Source: Deinococcus apachensis DSM 19763
GTDB taxonomy: Bacteria > Deinococcota > Deinococci > Deinococcales > Deinococcaceae
Direction of reading: 5' to 3'
Assembly: GCF_000381345.1 (NCBI RefSeq)
Contig: NZ_KB906399.1
Span: forward strand, 62,001-126,000
DNA length: 64,000 nucleotides
Shown here piece after piece: positions 1 through 20,494 of the stretch. A program made the position numbers and the translations under genes. Position 1 is the first letter of the stretch. Each line of letters starts with the position of its first letter. The notes beneath the pieces are model-generated. The model did no database searches. It was not told the DNA's origin and saw nothing but the letters and a program-made list of their open reading frames with translations.

Positions 1-2
1 AC

Positions 3-2078
<2,076 letters not shown>

Positions 2079-2150
2079 AGGCACTTAACCCAGCCGGGCG
2101 GAGCGACCCTATGTCCTCCGCCCAGTTCTTTTGGGTAGAGTTTCTGGCAA

Positions 2151-2465
<315 letters not shown>

Positions 2466-2526
2466 GCTCAGCGGTGCGAGCATTGGATTCCTGTGATGAG
2501 GCGCCTGGACCGCTACCATGCCCCCC

Positions 2527-2794
2527 ATGACCAAGAGCATCGCCGCCTTTCAGGACGAATATGGCCGCATTACGGGCTGGCCCTCCGACCGCCGCCGGGC
2601 GCATCAGCTCGCCATTCTCGACTACCTTACAGGTCTCTTCGAGCCGGGTCGCCGTTACAGCGAGGATGAGGTGATAAGGGTGCTGCGTGACCACAGCACG
2701 CTGGAGGACCCCGGCGTGCTGCTCACCGAACTCGTGGATGGGGACTACCTCGACCGGGGAAACGGCACGTACTGGCGGGCGGACAGCAGGCCCA

Positions 2795-2802
<8 letters not shown>
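2527..2802 (+). CDS. DUF2087 domain protein
   Basis: Small soluble protein of about 91 residues. The segment [31 protein letters not shown] and the following region to [11 protein letters not shown] match the DUF2087 winged-helix-like domain, which is often attached to transcription regulators; here it stands alone and its target is unknown. Two ATGs are available, at 2518 and 2527. I prefer 2527 because TACCAT at 2515-2520 is a good -10 box exactly 6 nt upstream, the normal geometry of Deinococcus leaderless starts. Its stop codon overlaps the radA start (ATGGCTAA), so the two genes are translationally coupled. Confidence 0.75.
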
Positions 2803-4144
<1,342 letters not shown>

Positions 4145-4260
4145 AGAGCTTGCTTTCGTAAAGGTATAGAGATGTGAAGGAGTGCATAGAGGTTTGGTCA
4201 AGAAAAAGGCGCCCGGCTGAGATGTGTCTGTTGGAATCTCGGGTCACACTGGGGTCACTT

Positions 4261-4764
4261 ATGAAGAAGACCCTGCGAATTCTGACCGTCACCGCCCTGC
4301 TCGCCGCGCCCACGAGTGTCCTCGCCCAGACCGACACGGATACGACGGGCACGGGCACCACCGATACGACGGGAACCACGACCGATACCACGGGCACCGA
4401 TACTACGGGGACGGATACGACCGGGACGGATACCACAGGCACCGACACGACGGGCACGGACACGACTGGGACCGATACCACGGGCACAGACACCACTGGG
4501 ACCGACACGACGGGCACGGATACCACGACCACGGATACGACGGGCACGACCGATACGACCGGAACGGATACGACGGGGACGACCGATACCGCCGGGACCA
4601 CCGACACCACCACAACGACGGACACCACGGCCACGACCACCAACCGCGGAACCGACTGGGGCTGGCTGGGCCTCGCCGGTCTGCTGGGCCTGGCGGGCCT
4701 GGGTGGACGCCGCGCCACGACCGCGCGCCGGGTGGACACCACGACGACCACCACGCGCCGTTAA
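4261..4764 (+). CDS. TDTTG-repeat exported protein with WGxxGxxG-type C-terminal tail
   Basis: A 167-residue protein with a clean Sec signal (MKKTLRILTVTALLAAP..SVLAQ). Residues about 22-125 are almost entirely threonine, aspartate and glycine in repeats of TDTTG (15-nt DNA unit, about a dozen near-identical copies in the centre). The tail is WGWLGLAGLLGLAGL followed by Arg-rich sequence, which resembles WGxxGxxG-type C-terminal anchoring/sorting segments: tryptophan, hydrophobic helix, basic end. It is probably a surface-exposed low-complexity stalk or adhesin-like coat protein; no enzymatic function is visible. The upstream ATG at 4174 lacks a signal peptide, so 4261 is preferred. The DNA repeat keeps the opposite strand open as well, which is an artefact. 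Confidence 0.75.
   Translation: MKKTLRILTVTALLAAPTSVLAQTDTDTTGTGTTDTTGTTTDTTGTDTTGTDTTGTDTTGTDTTGTDTTGTDTTGTDTTGTDTTGTDTTTTDTTGTTDTTGTDTTGTTDTAGTTDTTTTTDTTATTTNRGTDWGWLGLAGLLGLAGLGGRRATTARRVDTTTTTTRR
4327..4626. repeat. 15-nt coding tandem repeat (TDTTG units)
   Basis: Imperfect tandem repeat of the 15-nt unit ACSGAYACSACSGGS, encoding TDTTG. The central part (about 4395-4530) has the most regular copies and the flanks carry T-rich variants (TTTDTT, TTDTAG). Third-position changes between copies show that the protein sequence, not the DNA, is being kept. Such arrays change length readily by slippage. Confidence 0.85.
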
Positions 4765-4777
4765 CTTTCCAGCAAAT

Positions 4778-4812
4778 AGCCGCCGCCCGTGCTTGGGCGG
4801 CGGCTGTTTTTA
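4778..4812 (+). terminator. Rho-independent terminator of the TDTTG-repeat gene
   Basis: Perfect 11-bp stem AGCCGCCGCCC (4778-4788) / GGGCGGCGGCT (4795-4805) with a 6-nt loop, followed by GTTTTTAT on the + strand. It lies 14 nt after the stop. It may also slow transcription from clpB, which converges on it, but the minus-strand side has only a weak T run. Confidence 0.85.
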
Positions 4813-4829
4813 TCTGACGGCTGAAAGCC

Positions 4830-7388
<2,559 letters not shown>

Positions 7389-7427
7389 GAGGGGTACCTC
7401 CGTGGGACAAATGCCTTCAGTACCCCT

Positions 7428-7456
7428 ATTGTGCAACTTGAGTGTGGTTATGTCAA
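7428..7456 (-). promoter_or_regulatory. clpB promoter
   Basis: On the minus strand TTGACA (7456-7451), a 17-nt spacer, then CACAAT (7433-7428). The -35 is a perfect consensus and the -10 matches 4 of 6. The -10 end is 39 nt before the TTG start, leaving a leader with the GGAGGT ribosome site. The -35 is inside the HAIR-like repeat, so a repressor bound there would block RNA polymerase. Confidence 0.8.
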
Positions 7457-7459
7457 GTT
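7435..7459 (-). promoter_or_regulatory. HAIR-like operator (HspR site) of clpB
   Basis: Perfect inverted repeat AACTTGA (7435-7441) and TCAAGTT (7453-7459). Read as HAIR it is CTTGAGT-N7-TGTCAAG, against the established consensus CTTGAGT-N7-ACTCAAG: one half perfect, the other 5 of 7. HspR binding HAIR elements to repress clpB and dnaK is established in actinobacteria and D. radiodurans; binding here is inferred from sequence and position. Confidence 0.8.
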
Positions 7460-7496
7460 TGTGGAGTGTTAAGAGCTGTGTTCTCTCCCACGGGCC

Positions 7497-8513
7497 TCAC
7501 CGCCCAGAAGGCGCAAAGCGTCCGCCCTCTGCCCGAGTCAGGAGGCCGCCAATGAACTCGCCCATACCCTCGGCTGTGATCGGCTGGTCGTTCCAGGTCC
7601 CCTCGCCCCGCACCGGCCCCTCCCAGTAGGCGACCGAGGTGTTCCTCGTCAGCAACTCCTGCTCGTCGCGCACGGCGTCCAGGGTGAGGGTCAGGCCGGG
7701 GGCGCTCACGGTCCACCCCAGTACGTACTCGCGCCCGCTGGGGCTGCGGTACACCCGGCCCGGTGTCATGGTCACGTTCGGCACCTCGCGTGCCACACCC
7801 GCCTGATCCACCCGCGAGCCTGCCACCTGCACCACTTTCCCGGAGGCATCTCGCACCCGGTAGAGCATCAGGTCCGAGCCGTCCGAGAGGTGCAGCCCGA
7901 ACCAGTCCCAGCGGGCCTGTGCGCCGGGCTGCTGGTCACCCCACTGGTGGTCGAGCCACACCAGCCCCCTCGCTTCGCGCGTCTCTCCCCCCGCCAGCGC
8001 CACCGTGCCGCTCGCCTCCAGCCGGGTGATGCTCTGGTAGTACAGCCGCCCGGTTTCACGAGTGCCCGAGTAGCCGGGCGGATGCACGACGAGCCCCTTG
8101 AGCGGCTTGAGCGTGAGGTTCAGCGGTCCGGCGGCGAGCTGGAAACTCCCGTCTGGCTGCTGGTTCAGGCGCCACTGGCCCTGCTCGACGCGCAGGGGCG
8201 GAAAGCCGTAACGGGTGCTCTGCGACTCGTTCTCGAACAGATTCAGGGTGTTCGCCCGCAGGTCGGCGACCGCGAGGTGCCCGGCATGGTAGGGAATGCC
8301 CCGGTAGTTGACCTTGAACTGCGCCCAGTGGAAGGCCAGCCCCGACTCGGGCAGATACCCGGAGACGTACCACCACTCCGTCGCCACATTGTGCGGCCCG
8401 AAGTCTGACGGCTGCGGCTGGCGGTTGGGATCGAAGGCCTCGGGGGGGGGCAGGCACGACGAGAGCAGGGTGGCGGAGGCCAGCGCCAGCAGGGGGAGCG
8501 TCTGGAGTCTCAT
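7497..8513 (-). CDS. Lipocalin-like (CrtC/AttH-type) lipoprotein
   Basis: A 338-residue exported lipoprotein: hydrophobic signal ending in lipobox LLSSC with Cys20. The mature part has the features of the carotenoid 1,2-hydratase/AttH lipocalin-like fold, notably TEWWYVSGYL near residue 45 and LDHQWGDQQ near 187. In this superfamily members bind or act on hydrophobic molecules; the true CrtC/CruF activity cannot be assumed, and the lipobox puts this protein on the outside of the cytoplasmic membrane. TACGGT (on the minus strand, 8524-8519) ends 5 nt before the ATG, so the message is probably leaderless. No operon partner; livF follows downstream on the same strand after about 120 nt. Confidence 0.75.
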   Translation of the reverse strand: MRLQTLPLLALASATLLSSCLPPPEAFDPNRQPQPSDFGPHNVATEWWYVSGYLPESGLAFHWAQFKVNYRGIPYHAGHLAVADLRANTLNLFENESQSTRYGFPPLRVEQGQWRLNQQPDGSFQLAAGPLNLTLKPLKGLVVHPPGYSGTRETGRLYYQSITRLEASGTVALAGGETREARGLVWLDHQWGDQQPGAQARWDWFGLHLSDGSDLMLYRVRDASGKVVQVAGSRVDQAGVAREVPNVTMTPGRVYRSPSGREYVLGWTVSAPGLTLTLDAVRDEQELLTRNTSVAYWEGPVRGEGTWNDQPITAEGMGEFIGGLLTRAEGGRFAPSGR

Positions 8514-8612
8514 GGCTCACCGTACCCGGTCCTGTCCCGGCGCTCGGTGGGCACCCGCACAGGAAAGGGGCCGCCCCCACATCGGAGGCGGCCCTGCATC
8601 TTGAATCTTTCT

Positions 8613-9366
8613 TTACTCGTCGCCCAGGTAGGCCTTGCGGACACTCTCGTCCTGGGCGATCTGGGCCGCCGGGCCGCTGAGGCGGATCTCGCCCGTCTGG
8701 AGCACGTAGGCGCGGTTGGCGATGGCGAGCGCCATGCTCGCGTTCTGCTCCACCAGCAGGATGGTCGTGCCGCGCTCCTTGTTCAGCTGCTCCACGATGT
8801 CGAAGATCGCCTCCACGAAGAGGGGCGAGAGGCCCATCGAGGGCTCGTCCAGCAGCAGGAGTTTCGGGTTGACCATCAGCGCGCGGGCAATCGCCAACAT
8901 CTGCTGCTCGCCGCCCGACATCGTGCCGCCGAGCTGCCCCTCACGTTCCTTGAGGCGGGGGAACAGTGCGAAGGCTTCCTGAATCCGCTCCTCGATCACC
9001 CGGCGGTCGGTCACGGTGTACGCCCCGACCTCCAGGTTCTCGCGCACGGAGAGCTGCCCGAAGATGCGCCGCCCCTCCGGCACGTGGCTCATGCCGCGCC
9101 CCATGATGACGTGGGCGGGCACGCCGCTGACGTTCTGGCCCTGGTACACCACCTGGCCGTGGCGGGGCTTCATCATGCCGCTGACCGTCCGCAGGGTGGT
9201 CGTCTTGCCCGCCCCGTTGCCGCCGATCAGGGCCACGATCTCGCCCTCGTTCACCGCGATGTTCAGGCCCTTGAGAGCGTGGATGTGGCCGTAGTAGGTG
9301 TGGACGTCGCGCAGCTCCAGCAGCGGGGTACCGATCTCCTGCCTGGTCTGCGGCATCGTTTGCGTC

Positions 9367-9374
<8 letters not shown>
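8613..9374 (-). CDS. livF: Branched-chain amino acid ABC transporter, ATP-binding protein LivF
   Basis: One of the two cytoplasmic ATPases of the high-affinity branched-chain amino acid importer. The 253-residue protein has Walker A GGNGAGKTT, signature sequence MSGGEQQML, Walker B LLLLDEPSMGLSP and the switch His in LLVEQNA, with the short C-terminus typical of LivF. Its ATG overlaps the livG stop by eight bases (ATGCCTGA, 9367-9374), so it is the last gene of livHMGF. Confidence 0.93.
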
Positions 9375-10193
<819 letters not shown>

Positions 10194-10197
<4 letters not shown>

Positions 10198-11819
10198 CTG
10201 GTTCCTCCTGCCCGGTCCTCTTCCTTCTGGGGGGCGAATCCGGCGCTGTACACTTCGCCGCCCGTGGTGAGCGCCCCGGCGTTGCCCTGCGCGCTCTCGT
10301 CCTCCTGGTTGTCCTCCTGGTGCAGTTCCAGCGTGCGGCGGCGGTTGGGAAGCAGCCCCTCGGGGCGCAGCAACATGATCGTCACCAGGATGACGCCGAA
10401 CACCAGCCGCTGAAGCTGCCCCGGGTTCACCTGCTGCGGAATCCACGCCACGTTGGAGGTCGCCTCGCCCAGCCCGGGCAGAATTCGCAGGTTGAGCAGC
10501 GTCACCACCGCCGCGCCCAGAATCACGCCGGGGAAGGACCCCATGCCGCCCAGGATCACCATGGCGAGCACGCCGATGGACTGGAACAGGTTGAAGCTCT
10601 CCGGGCTGATGAAGGTCTGCTTGGCCGCGAAGATCATGCCCATCGCGCCCGCGAAGGAGGCCCCGGTCGCAAAGGCGATCAGCTTCGTCTGCACCAGGGG
10701 CACGCCCATCGCCTGCGCCGCGACCTCGTCGTCGCGGATGGCGATCCAGGCCCGCCCGATGCGCGAGCGGTCCAGGCGGATGTTCACCGTCAGGATCAGG
10801 GCGATCATGACCAGCACGAGCAGGTACAGGAACAGCAGGTAGTACTGGTCGGGCTGGAAGCCCAGCGCCCCTGCCAGCCGGTCGAACCACGGCACGGGCG
10901 CGCTCTTGATCGGCGTGATGCCCTGCGAGCCCGCCGTGAACAGGTCGAGGTTGTTCGCCAGCACCCGGATTACCTCGCCCAGCCCCAGCGTGATGATGGC
11001 GAGGTAGTCCCCTTTGAGCCGCAGCACCGGCAGGCCGATCAGGACGCCCACGATGGCGGCGGCCATGACGCTCAGCGCCAGGAACAGCCAGAAGAAGTTG
11101 CCATTGATGCCCGTCGCCAGCCCCTGGGCGTGAAAGGCGTTCAGCACGAGGAGCGCGCGGCCCGTCAGCAGCACCCCCGCGACCAGCCCGAAGCTCGCCA
11201 GCCCGAAACTCCAGGTCGAGAGCCGGGTGGGCCGCACGATGCGGCGCCGGATGTACACCATGCTCGCCGCCGTTACCGCCGTCAGGAAAAGCCCGAAGGC
11301 CAGCGTGGCCGCGTTCGTGGCGCCGGGGTTCTCGCCGTAGTAGCGCAGAATCTCGCCAAAACGTGGGCTGCCGAAGATGCCCCAGGTGTAGGCGCCCACC
11401 GCGAAAAAGGCCACGTACCCCAGGTCGAGCAGGCCCGCCAGCCCCACCACGATGTTCAGGCCCAGCGCGAGCGCCGCGAAGATCATGATCTGGATACTGA
11501 GGTCGAGCAGGCTGGTGTCCTCCTGCCCGGCCCACGGCAGCACCAGGAGCAGGCTGCCCAGGCCGACCAGCGCCTTGGCCCAGGGTGCAGCGCGCCACAG
11601 GTACGCGAACAGCACGTTGGCGAGGAAGAGCGAGACGACGACCGCCTCCACGATGGGATTCTGAAGCAGACTGCCCACACCACCCAGAGTGCCGATCAGA
11701 TCGCCGTTGTGCGACAGCAGCAGCAGGCCGCTCGTGACCAGGAAGATCAGCAGGAGCAGGCTGGTCCGTTCCGGCGCGGGCCGGGCGCGGCGCGGGGCCG
11801 ACGGGTTGGCAGCCGTCAT
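10194..11819 (-). CDS. livM: Branched-chain amino acid ABC transporter, permease LivM
   Basis: Membrane permease of the Liv system. At 541 residues it is longer than usual LivM (about 320-430). The extra length is an N-terminal section with several hydrophobic segments (about residues 20-110) and a further pair around residues 170-250 before the conserved core; the core has the typical LRLKGDYLAIITLGLGEVIR and GRAWIAIRDDEVAAQAMGV motifs. The charged C-terminal tail is also extended. Start ATG overlaps the livH stop (ATGA), and its own stop overlaps livG, so translation is coupled. Confidence 0.92.
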
Positions 11820-12829
11820 ACCTTCTCCACATTGCTCTTGCCGAGCAGGCCGGTCGGTTTGAAGATCAGGATCAGGACGAGCACGATAAAGGCCCCGATG
11901 CGCTGGTACGAGGCGTTGATGGATTCCAGGTTAGCGATATGTAGCAGGCTCCCGAACACGTTGGTCACGCCGATCAGGTTCTGAATCACGCCCAGCACCA
12001 GCCCGCCCAGCACCGCGCCCGGAATGGAGCCGATGCCGCCCAGCACGGCAGCCGTGAAGGCGATGATGCCCGGATCGAAGCCCGAGTAGGCGTTCACGGT
12101 GCCGAACTTCATGCCGAACAGCACGCCGCTGATGCCGCCCAGCGCCCCGCCGATCAGGAAGGTCGCACTGATCATGCGGTTGGCGTCGATGCCCATCAGA
12201 CCGGCAGTGACCCGGTCCTGCGCGACGGCGCGGATCGCCTTGCCCAGCCGGGTGCGGTTCACCAGGTAGTTGAGCACGCCCAGGCTGAGCAGCGAGACCA
12301 CGATCAGAATCACGTCTTTGAGCTGGAGGTCGATGCCGACCGTCCGCAGGACGTTGCCAACGGCGGCGCAGGAACTCTCCGCCGCGCAGAACTTGCCGCT
12401 GAAGCCTGCGGGCAGTGTGTACGTGAGGTCGAATCTCCCCTGGAAGCCCTCGATGATCCTCAGCACGTCCTGGAGGATCAGCGACACGCCGATGGCGGTG
12501 ATCAGCGGCACCAGCTTGGGGGCATTCCGCAGCGGGCGGTACGCCAGCCGCTCGATGAGCACGTTCAGCAGGCCCGAGACGGCCATCGCGGCGACAAGGG
12601 CGATCAGCAGCTTGAGGTAGCCGTTCATGGGGCTGGGCGCGAGGACCCGGAAGATCTCAAAGCCCACGACCGCACCGGTCACGAAGACTTCCGAGTGCGC
12701 GAAGTTAATGAGCTGCAGCACGCCGTACACCATCGTGTATCCCAGCGCGATGATGGCGTACACAAAGCCCAGCACGAGGCCGCCCACAATCACGTTCACG
12801 ATGAATGGCAGCAGTGTGGCGAGGTCCAA
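11816..12829 (-). CDS. livH: Branched-chain amino acid ABC transporter, permease LivH
   Basis: Partner permease of LivM, 337 residues, about eight membrane segments. Conserved LivH features are GLVLGFVYAIIALGYTMVYGVLQLINFAHSEV in the first membrane hairpin and GRAIRAVAQD-like (here GKAIRAVAQDRVTAGLMGID), the ATPase-coupling loop. First gene of the coupled livHMGF block; it is separated from livK by 243 nt holding a hairpin terminator that must be read through or bypassed by another promoter. Confidence 0.93.
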   Translation of the reverse strand: MDLATLLPFIVNVIVGGLVLGFVYAIIALGYTMVYGVLQLINFAHSEVFVTGAVVGFEIFRVLAPSPMNGYLKLLIALVAAMAVSGLLNVLIERLAYRPLRNAPKLVPLITAIGVSLILQDVLRIIEGFQGRFDLTYTLPAGFSGKFCAAESSCAAVGNVLRTVGIDLQLKDVILIVVSLLSLGVLNYLVNRTRLGKAIRAVAQDRVTAGLMGIDANRMISATFLIGGALGGISGVLFGMKFGTVNAYSGFDPGIIAFTAAVLGGIGSIPGAVLGGLVLGVIQNLIGVTNVFGSLLHIANLESINASYQRIGAFIVLVLILIFKPTGLLGKSNVEKV

Positions 12830-12965
12830 AGTCAGAACTCCTCTCTCGGTTGGTCCGGGGGATGGGGCGAAGACGGCGGGTGGTCACGCGGCGCAGGGAA
12901 AGAACCTTCCGCACACGGTAGCGCACCTCACGGCGCCCGGTCAGCCTCCGGCACAGCCCATCCCC

Positions 12966-12998
12966 AAAAAAAGGAGCCGGGCATGATGCCCAGCCCCA
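12966..12998 (-). terminator. Intercistronic terminator between livK and livH
   Basis: On the minus strand a GC-rich hairpin (arms 12998-12984 and 12983-12973, one G-U pair) is followed by seven Ts (12972-12966). It ends the livK message about 75 nt after the stop and would make the binding protein more abundant than the permeases, the usual design of these operons. Confidence 0.75.
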
Positions 12999-13072
12999 GG
13001 ATTCGCGGGGGAGAGGTCGGGAATGGACTTCGCTCGGCCTTCCCCCGCCGTCTGGAACGGTGGACGGCGGCG

Positions 13073-14227
<1,155 letters not shown>

Positions 14228-14276
14228 GCGTCCTCCGGGGTGTTGCGCGGTATGCGCGGTGGTTGAGATGGCGCTG

Positions 14277-14305
14277 ATTCTAGGCAGGTTATAAAGGGAA
14301 GTCAA
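14277..14305 (-). promoter_or_regulatory. livK promoter
   Basis: Minus strand TTGACT (14305-14300), 17-nt spacer, TAGAAT (14282-14277): an excellent sigma70-type promoter about 50 nt before the livK start. A 12-bp palindrome lies about 28 nt upstream of the -35. Confidence 0.85.
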
Positions 14306-14333
14306 TGTAAGGCTCATGAGGTGAACTTCAACG

Positions 14334-14345
14334 GGAACCGGTTCC
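14334..14345. promoter_or_regulatory. Palindrome GGAACCGGTTCC upstream of livK
   Basis: Perfect 12-bp palindrome with a central CCGG, the appearance of a LacI-family operator (central CG). The same 12 bases occur upstream of pckA at 29541-29552 and I found no other copy in the window. Position upstream of the -35 fits an activator site or a distal operator. The regulator is unknown. Confidence 0.55.
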
Positions 14346-14495
14346 AAACCAATTCAGAAAAATGATGTTGCTCAAGAAGAGGAAGAAGAAGCAATAGTCC
14401 ACTGCTCCAGCTGCGCCAGGGGCTTCTTCCCGCTAAAAACACGTGAGAGGGCCGCCGATGGGGGTGGGGGGAGGTGCACTTTCCCGGAAGCACCC

Positions 14496-15848
<1,353 letters not shown>

Positions 15849-16039
15849 GGGATGTCAGGGCCTCCGTGCCCCCTGACCGTAGCTGGAAGGGGGGGGGACG
15901 CGCAAGCCGTGGCGTTCCGATGGATGCGACTTGTCCTTCGGCTTTTGTCCTTCTTGCCAAAGGGTAGTGGACAATTTGCAGATCTGATATGCAGAAATGG
16001 GAGGTGTCCAGCCTATCTGTGCAAGTTGTCGCGGCCGCG

Positions 16040-16069
16040 TTGACCACCTCTTCCACACGCGCCTATACT
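16040..16069 (+). promoter_or_regulatory. glnN promoter
   Basis: TTGACC (16040-16045), 18-nt spacer, TATACT (16064-16069). The -10 end is 56 nt before the glnN ATG. A closely similar 30-bp promoter lies at 61974-62003. Confidence 0.75.
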
Positions 16070-16125
16070 CGCGGGAACTGCATGGCGGGGCACAGTTCCG
16101 ACCACCCGCCCGGAGGGGATGCCTT

Positions 16126-18285
<2,160 letters not shown>

Positions 18286-18299
18286 AGAGGTCAACGTTC

Positions 18300-18347
18300 A
18301 GAAAGAGAAGGGAGCCGTCCGCGTCCGGACGGCTCCCTTCTCTTTCT
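18300..18347. terminator. 22-bp perfect hairpin terminator after glnN
   Basis: Arms 18300-18321 and 18326-18347 are perfect complements over 22 bp with a CGTC loop. The outer part of the second arm is TTCTCTTTCT, so the stem itself supplies the U-rich tract. It starts 15 nt after the glnN stop. Confidence 0.85.
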
Positions 18348-18396
18348 GTGGGCTGCCCTCTGATCGCGGACGGCGGGCCGCTGGTAAACTGACCCT

Positions 18397-19203
<807 letters not shown>

Positions 19204-19232
19204 GAGGCACCTGGACGCTCTACCCTGGCCCC

Positions 19233-20432
19233 ATGACCCTCGCCCTGTACCATCAGTCGCCGACCCTCCTCACCTTCACCGCCACGGTCCTGGACGTGCG
19301 TGACGGCGCTGTGGCCCTCGACGCCACGGCCTTTTACCCCGAGGGCGGCGGGCAGAACGGGGACGCGGGCGTGCTGCGTTGGCCGGGCGGCGAGGCCCAG
19401 GTCCTCGATACCCGCAAGGACAAGCCGAGCGGTGTGGTCTGGCACGAGGTGGAGGGGACATCGCCCCCGGTCGGCACACCAGTGACGGGCGAGGTGGACG
19501 CGGCGCGGCGCTGGCGGCACATGGCGCGGCACTCCGCGGAGCATCTGCTCGCCCAGGCTTTCCTCCGCGTCAACCCCGCCTTCCGGGTGGCGGCGGTCAG
19601 CATGCGGAATGCCGAGAGCACCCTCGATCTGGAGGGTGACCCGGCTGAGGCCGACGTGGAAGCCGCCGAGACGCTGCTGCGGGAGACGTTGGCCCGCGGC
19701 GACCTCACGCTGGAGACGCCCACCGTCCCCGAGGCGGACCTCCACCTCTACCCCCTGCGGCGGGAGACCAAGGTGCGCGGCGACGTGCGGCTGGTGATCT
19801 TTCGCGAGGCGGACGGCACCCCCTTCGACGTGAGCGCCTGCGGCGGCACCCATGTCCCCCGGGCGGGCCAGGTCGCCCCGGTCGTCGTGCTGCGGACCGA
19901 GCGCATCCGGTCGGGCCTGACCCGAATCGTGTTCATGGCGGGCGAGGAGGCCGCCGCCTTCCTCACGGGCGTGTACCGGGAGGCCCGCGCTCTGGCCCAG
20001 GGCTTCAGCGTGCCGGTTCCCGCCCTCCCTCAGCGGGTCACGGCGTTGGTGGCGGAACGGGACGCCCTCAAGGTCGAGGCAGCGGCCCTGCGCGAGCGGC
20101 TGGCCGTGGCCCTCGCGGATGCGGCGCCGCTGGAAGAGGTCTCTGGGGTCCCGCTGCGCTGGCTCACCCTGGACGACGCGGCGCTCCTGCCTGCCGCTCT
20201 GGCCGCCACCCCGGCGGGGGAGGTGCGGGGCGCAATCGCCCCGGGCGGACGCTGCGGCATCGGCAGCGGGCGGGTGGATGTGCCCGCCGGGAACCTGCTG
20301 GGAGCTGCGCTGAAGGTCACGGGCGGCAAAGGGGGTGGCCGCCCCGCGCTCGCCCAGGGAACGACCGAACGTCCCGGGGAATTCAGGCAGGCTGTTCGCA
20401 GCCTGCTGGCGGATGCCTTACAACCCGGTTAA
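19233..20432 (+). CDS. Alanyl-tRNA editing protein AlaX-L with DHHA1 domain
   Basis: Free-standing editing enzyme that deacylates mischarged Ser- or Gly-tRNA(Ala). The 399-residue protein has the AlaRS-type second additional domain with zinc ligands HSAEH (His100, His104) and CGGTH (Cys203, His207), an N-terminal beta-barrel part (FYPEGGGQNGD) and a C-terminal DHHA1-like domain ending in the glycine-rich KVTGGKGGGRPALAQG. This is the long AlaX-L form. TACCCT (19221-19226) ends 6 nt before the ATG, so it is likely leaderless; it follows the acetyltransferase gene by 29 nt but has its own promoter. Confidence 0.9.
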   Translation: MTLALYHQSPTLLTFTATVLDVRDGAVALDATAFYPEGGGQNGDAGVLRWPGGEAQVLDTRKDKPSGVVWHEVEGTSPPVGTPVTGEVDAARRWRHMARHSAEHLLAQAFLRVNPAFRVAAVSMRNAESTLDLEGDPAEADVEAAETLLRETLARGDLTLETPTVPEADLHLYPLRRETKVRGDVRLVIFREADGTPFDVSACGGTHVPRAGQVAPVVVLRTERIRSGLTRIVFMAGEEAAAFLTGVYREARALAQGFSVPVPALPQRVTALVAERDALKVEAAALRERLAVALADAAPLEEVSGVPLRWLTLDDAALLPAALAATPAGEVRGAIAPGGRCGIGSGRVDVPAGNLLGAALKVTGGKGGGRPALAQGTTERPGEFRQAVRSLLADALQPG

Positions 20433-20494
20433 GGCCTTCCTCCCGGCTGCCAGTTGACACTCCCATCACGCGCCGCCCGCTATGCTGTGGGCGC

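Noticed and set aside
7435..7459. DdrO/RDRM radiation-response operator
   Set aside because: The site contains TTATGTCA, similar to one half of the RDRM, but the complete palindrome is the HAIR type and fits clpB. I found no RDRM in the window, including before recN and radA.
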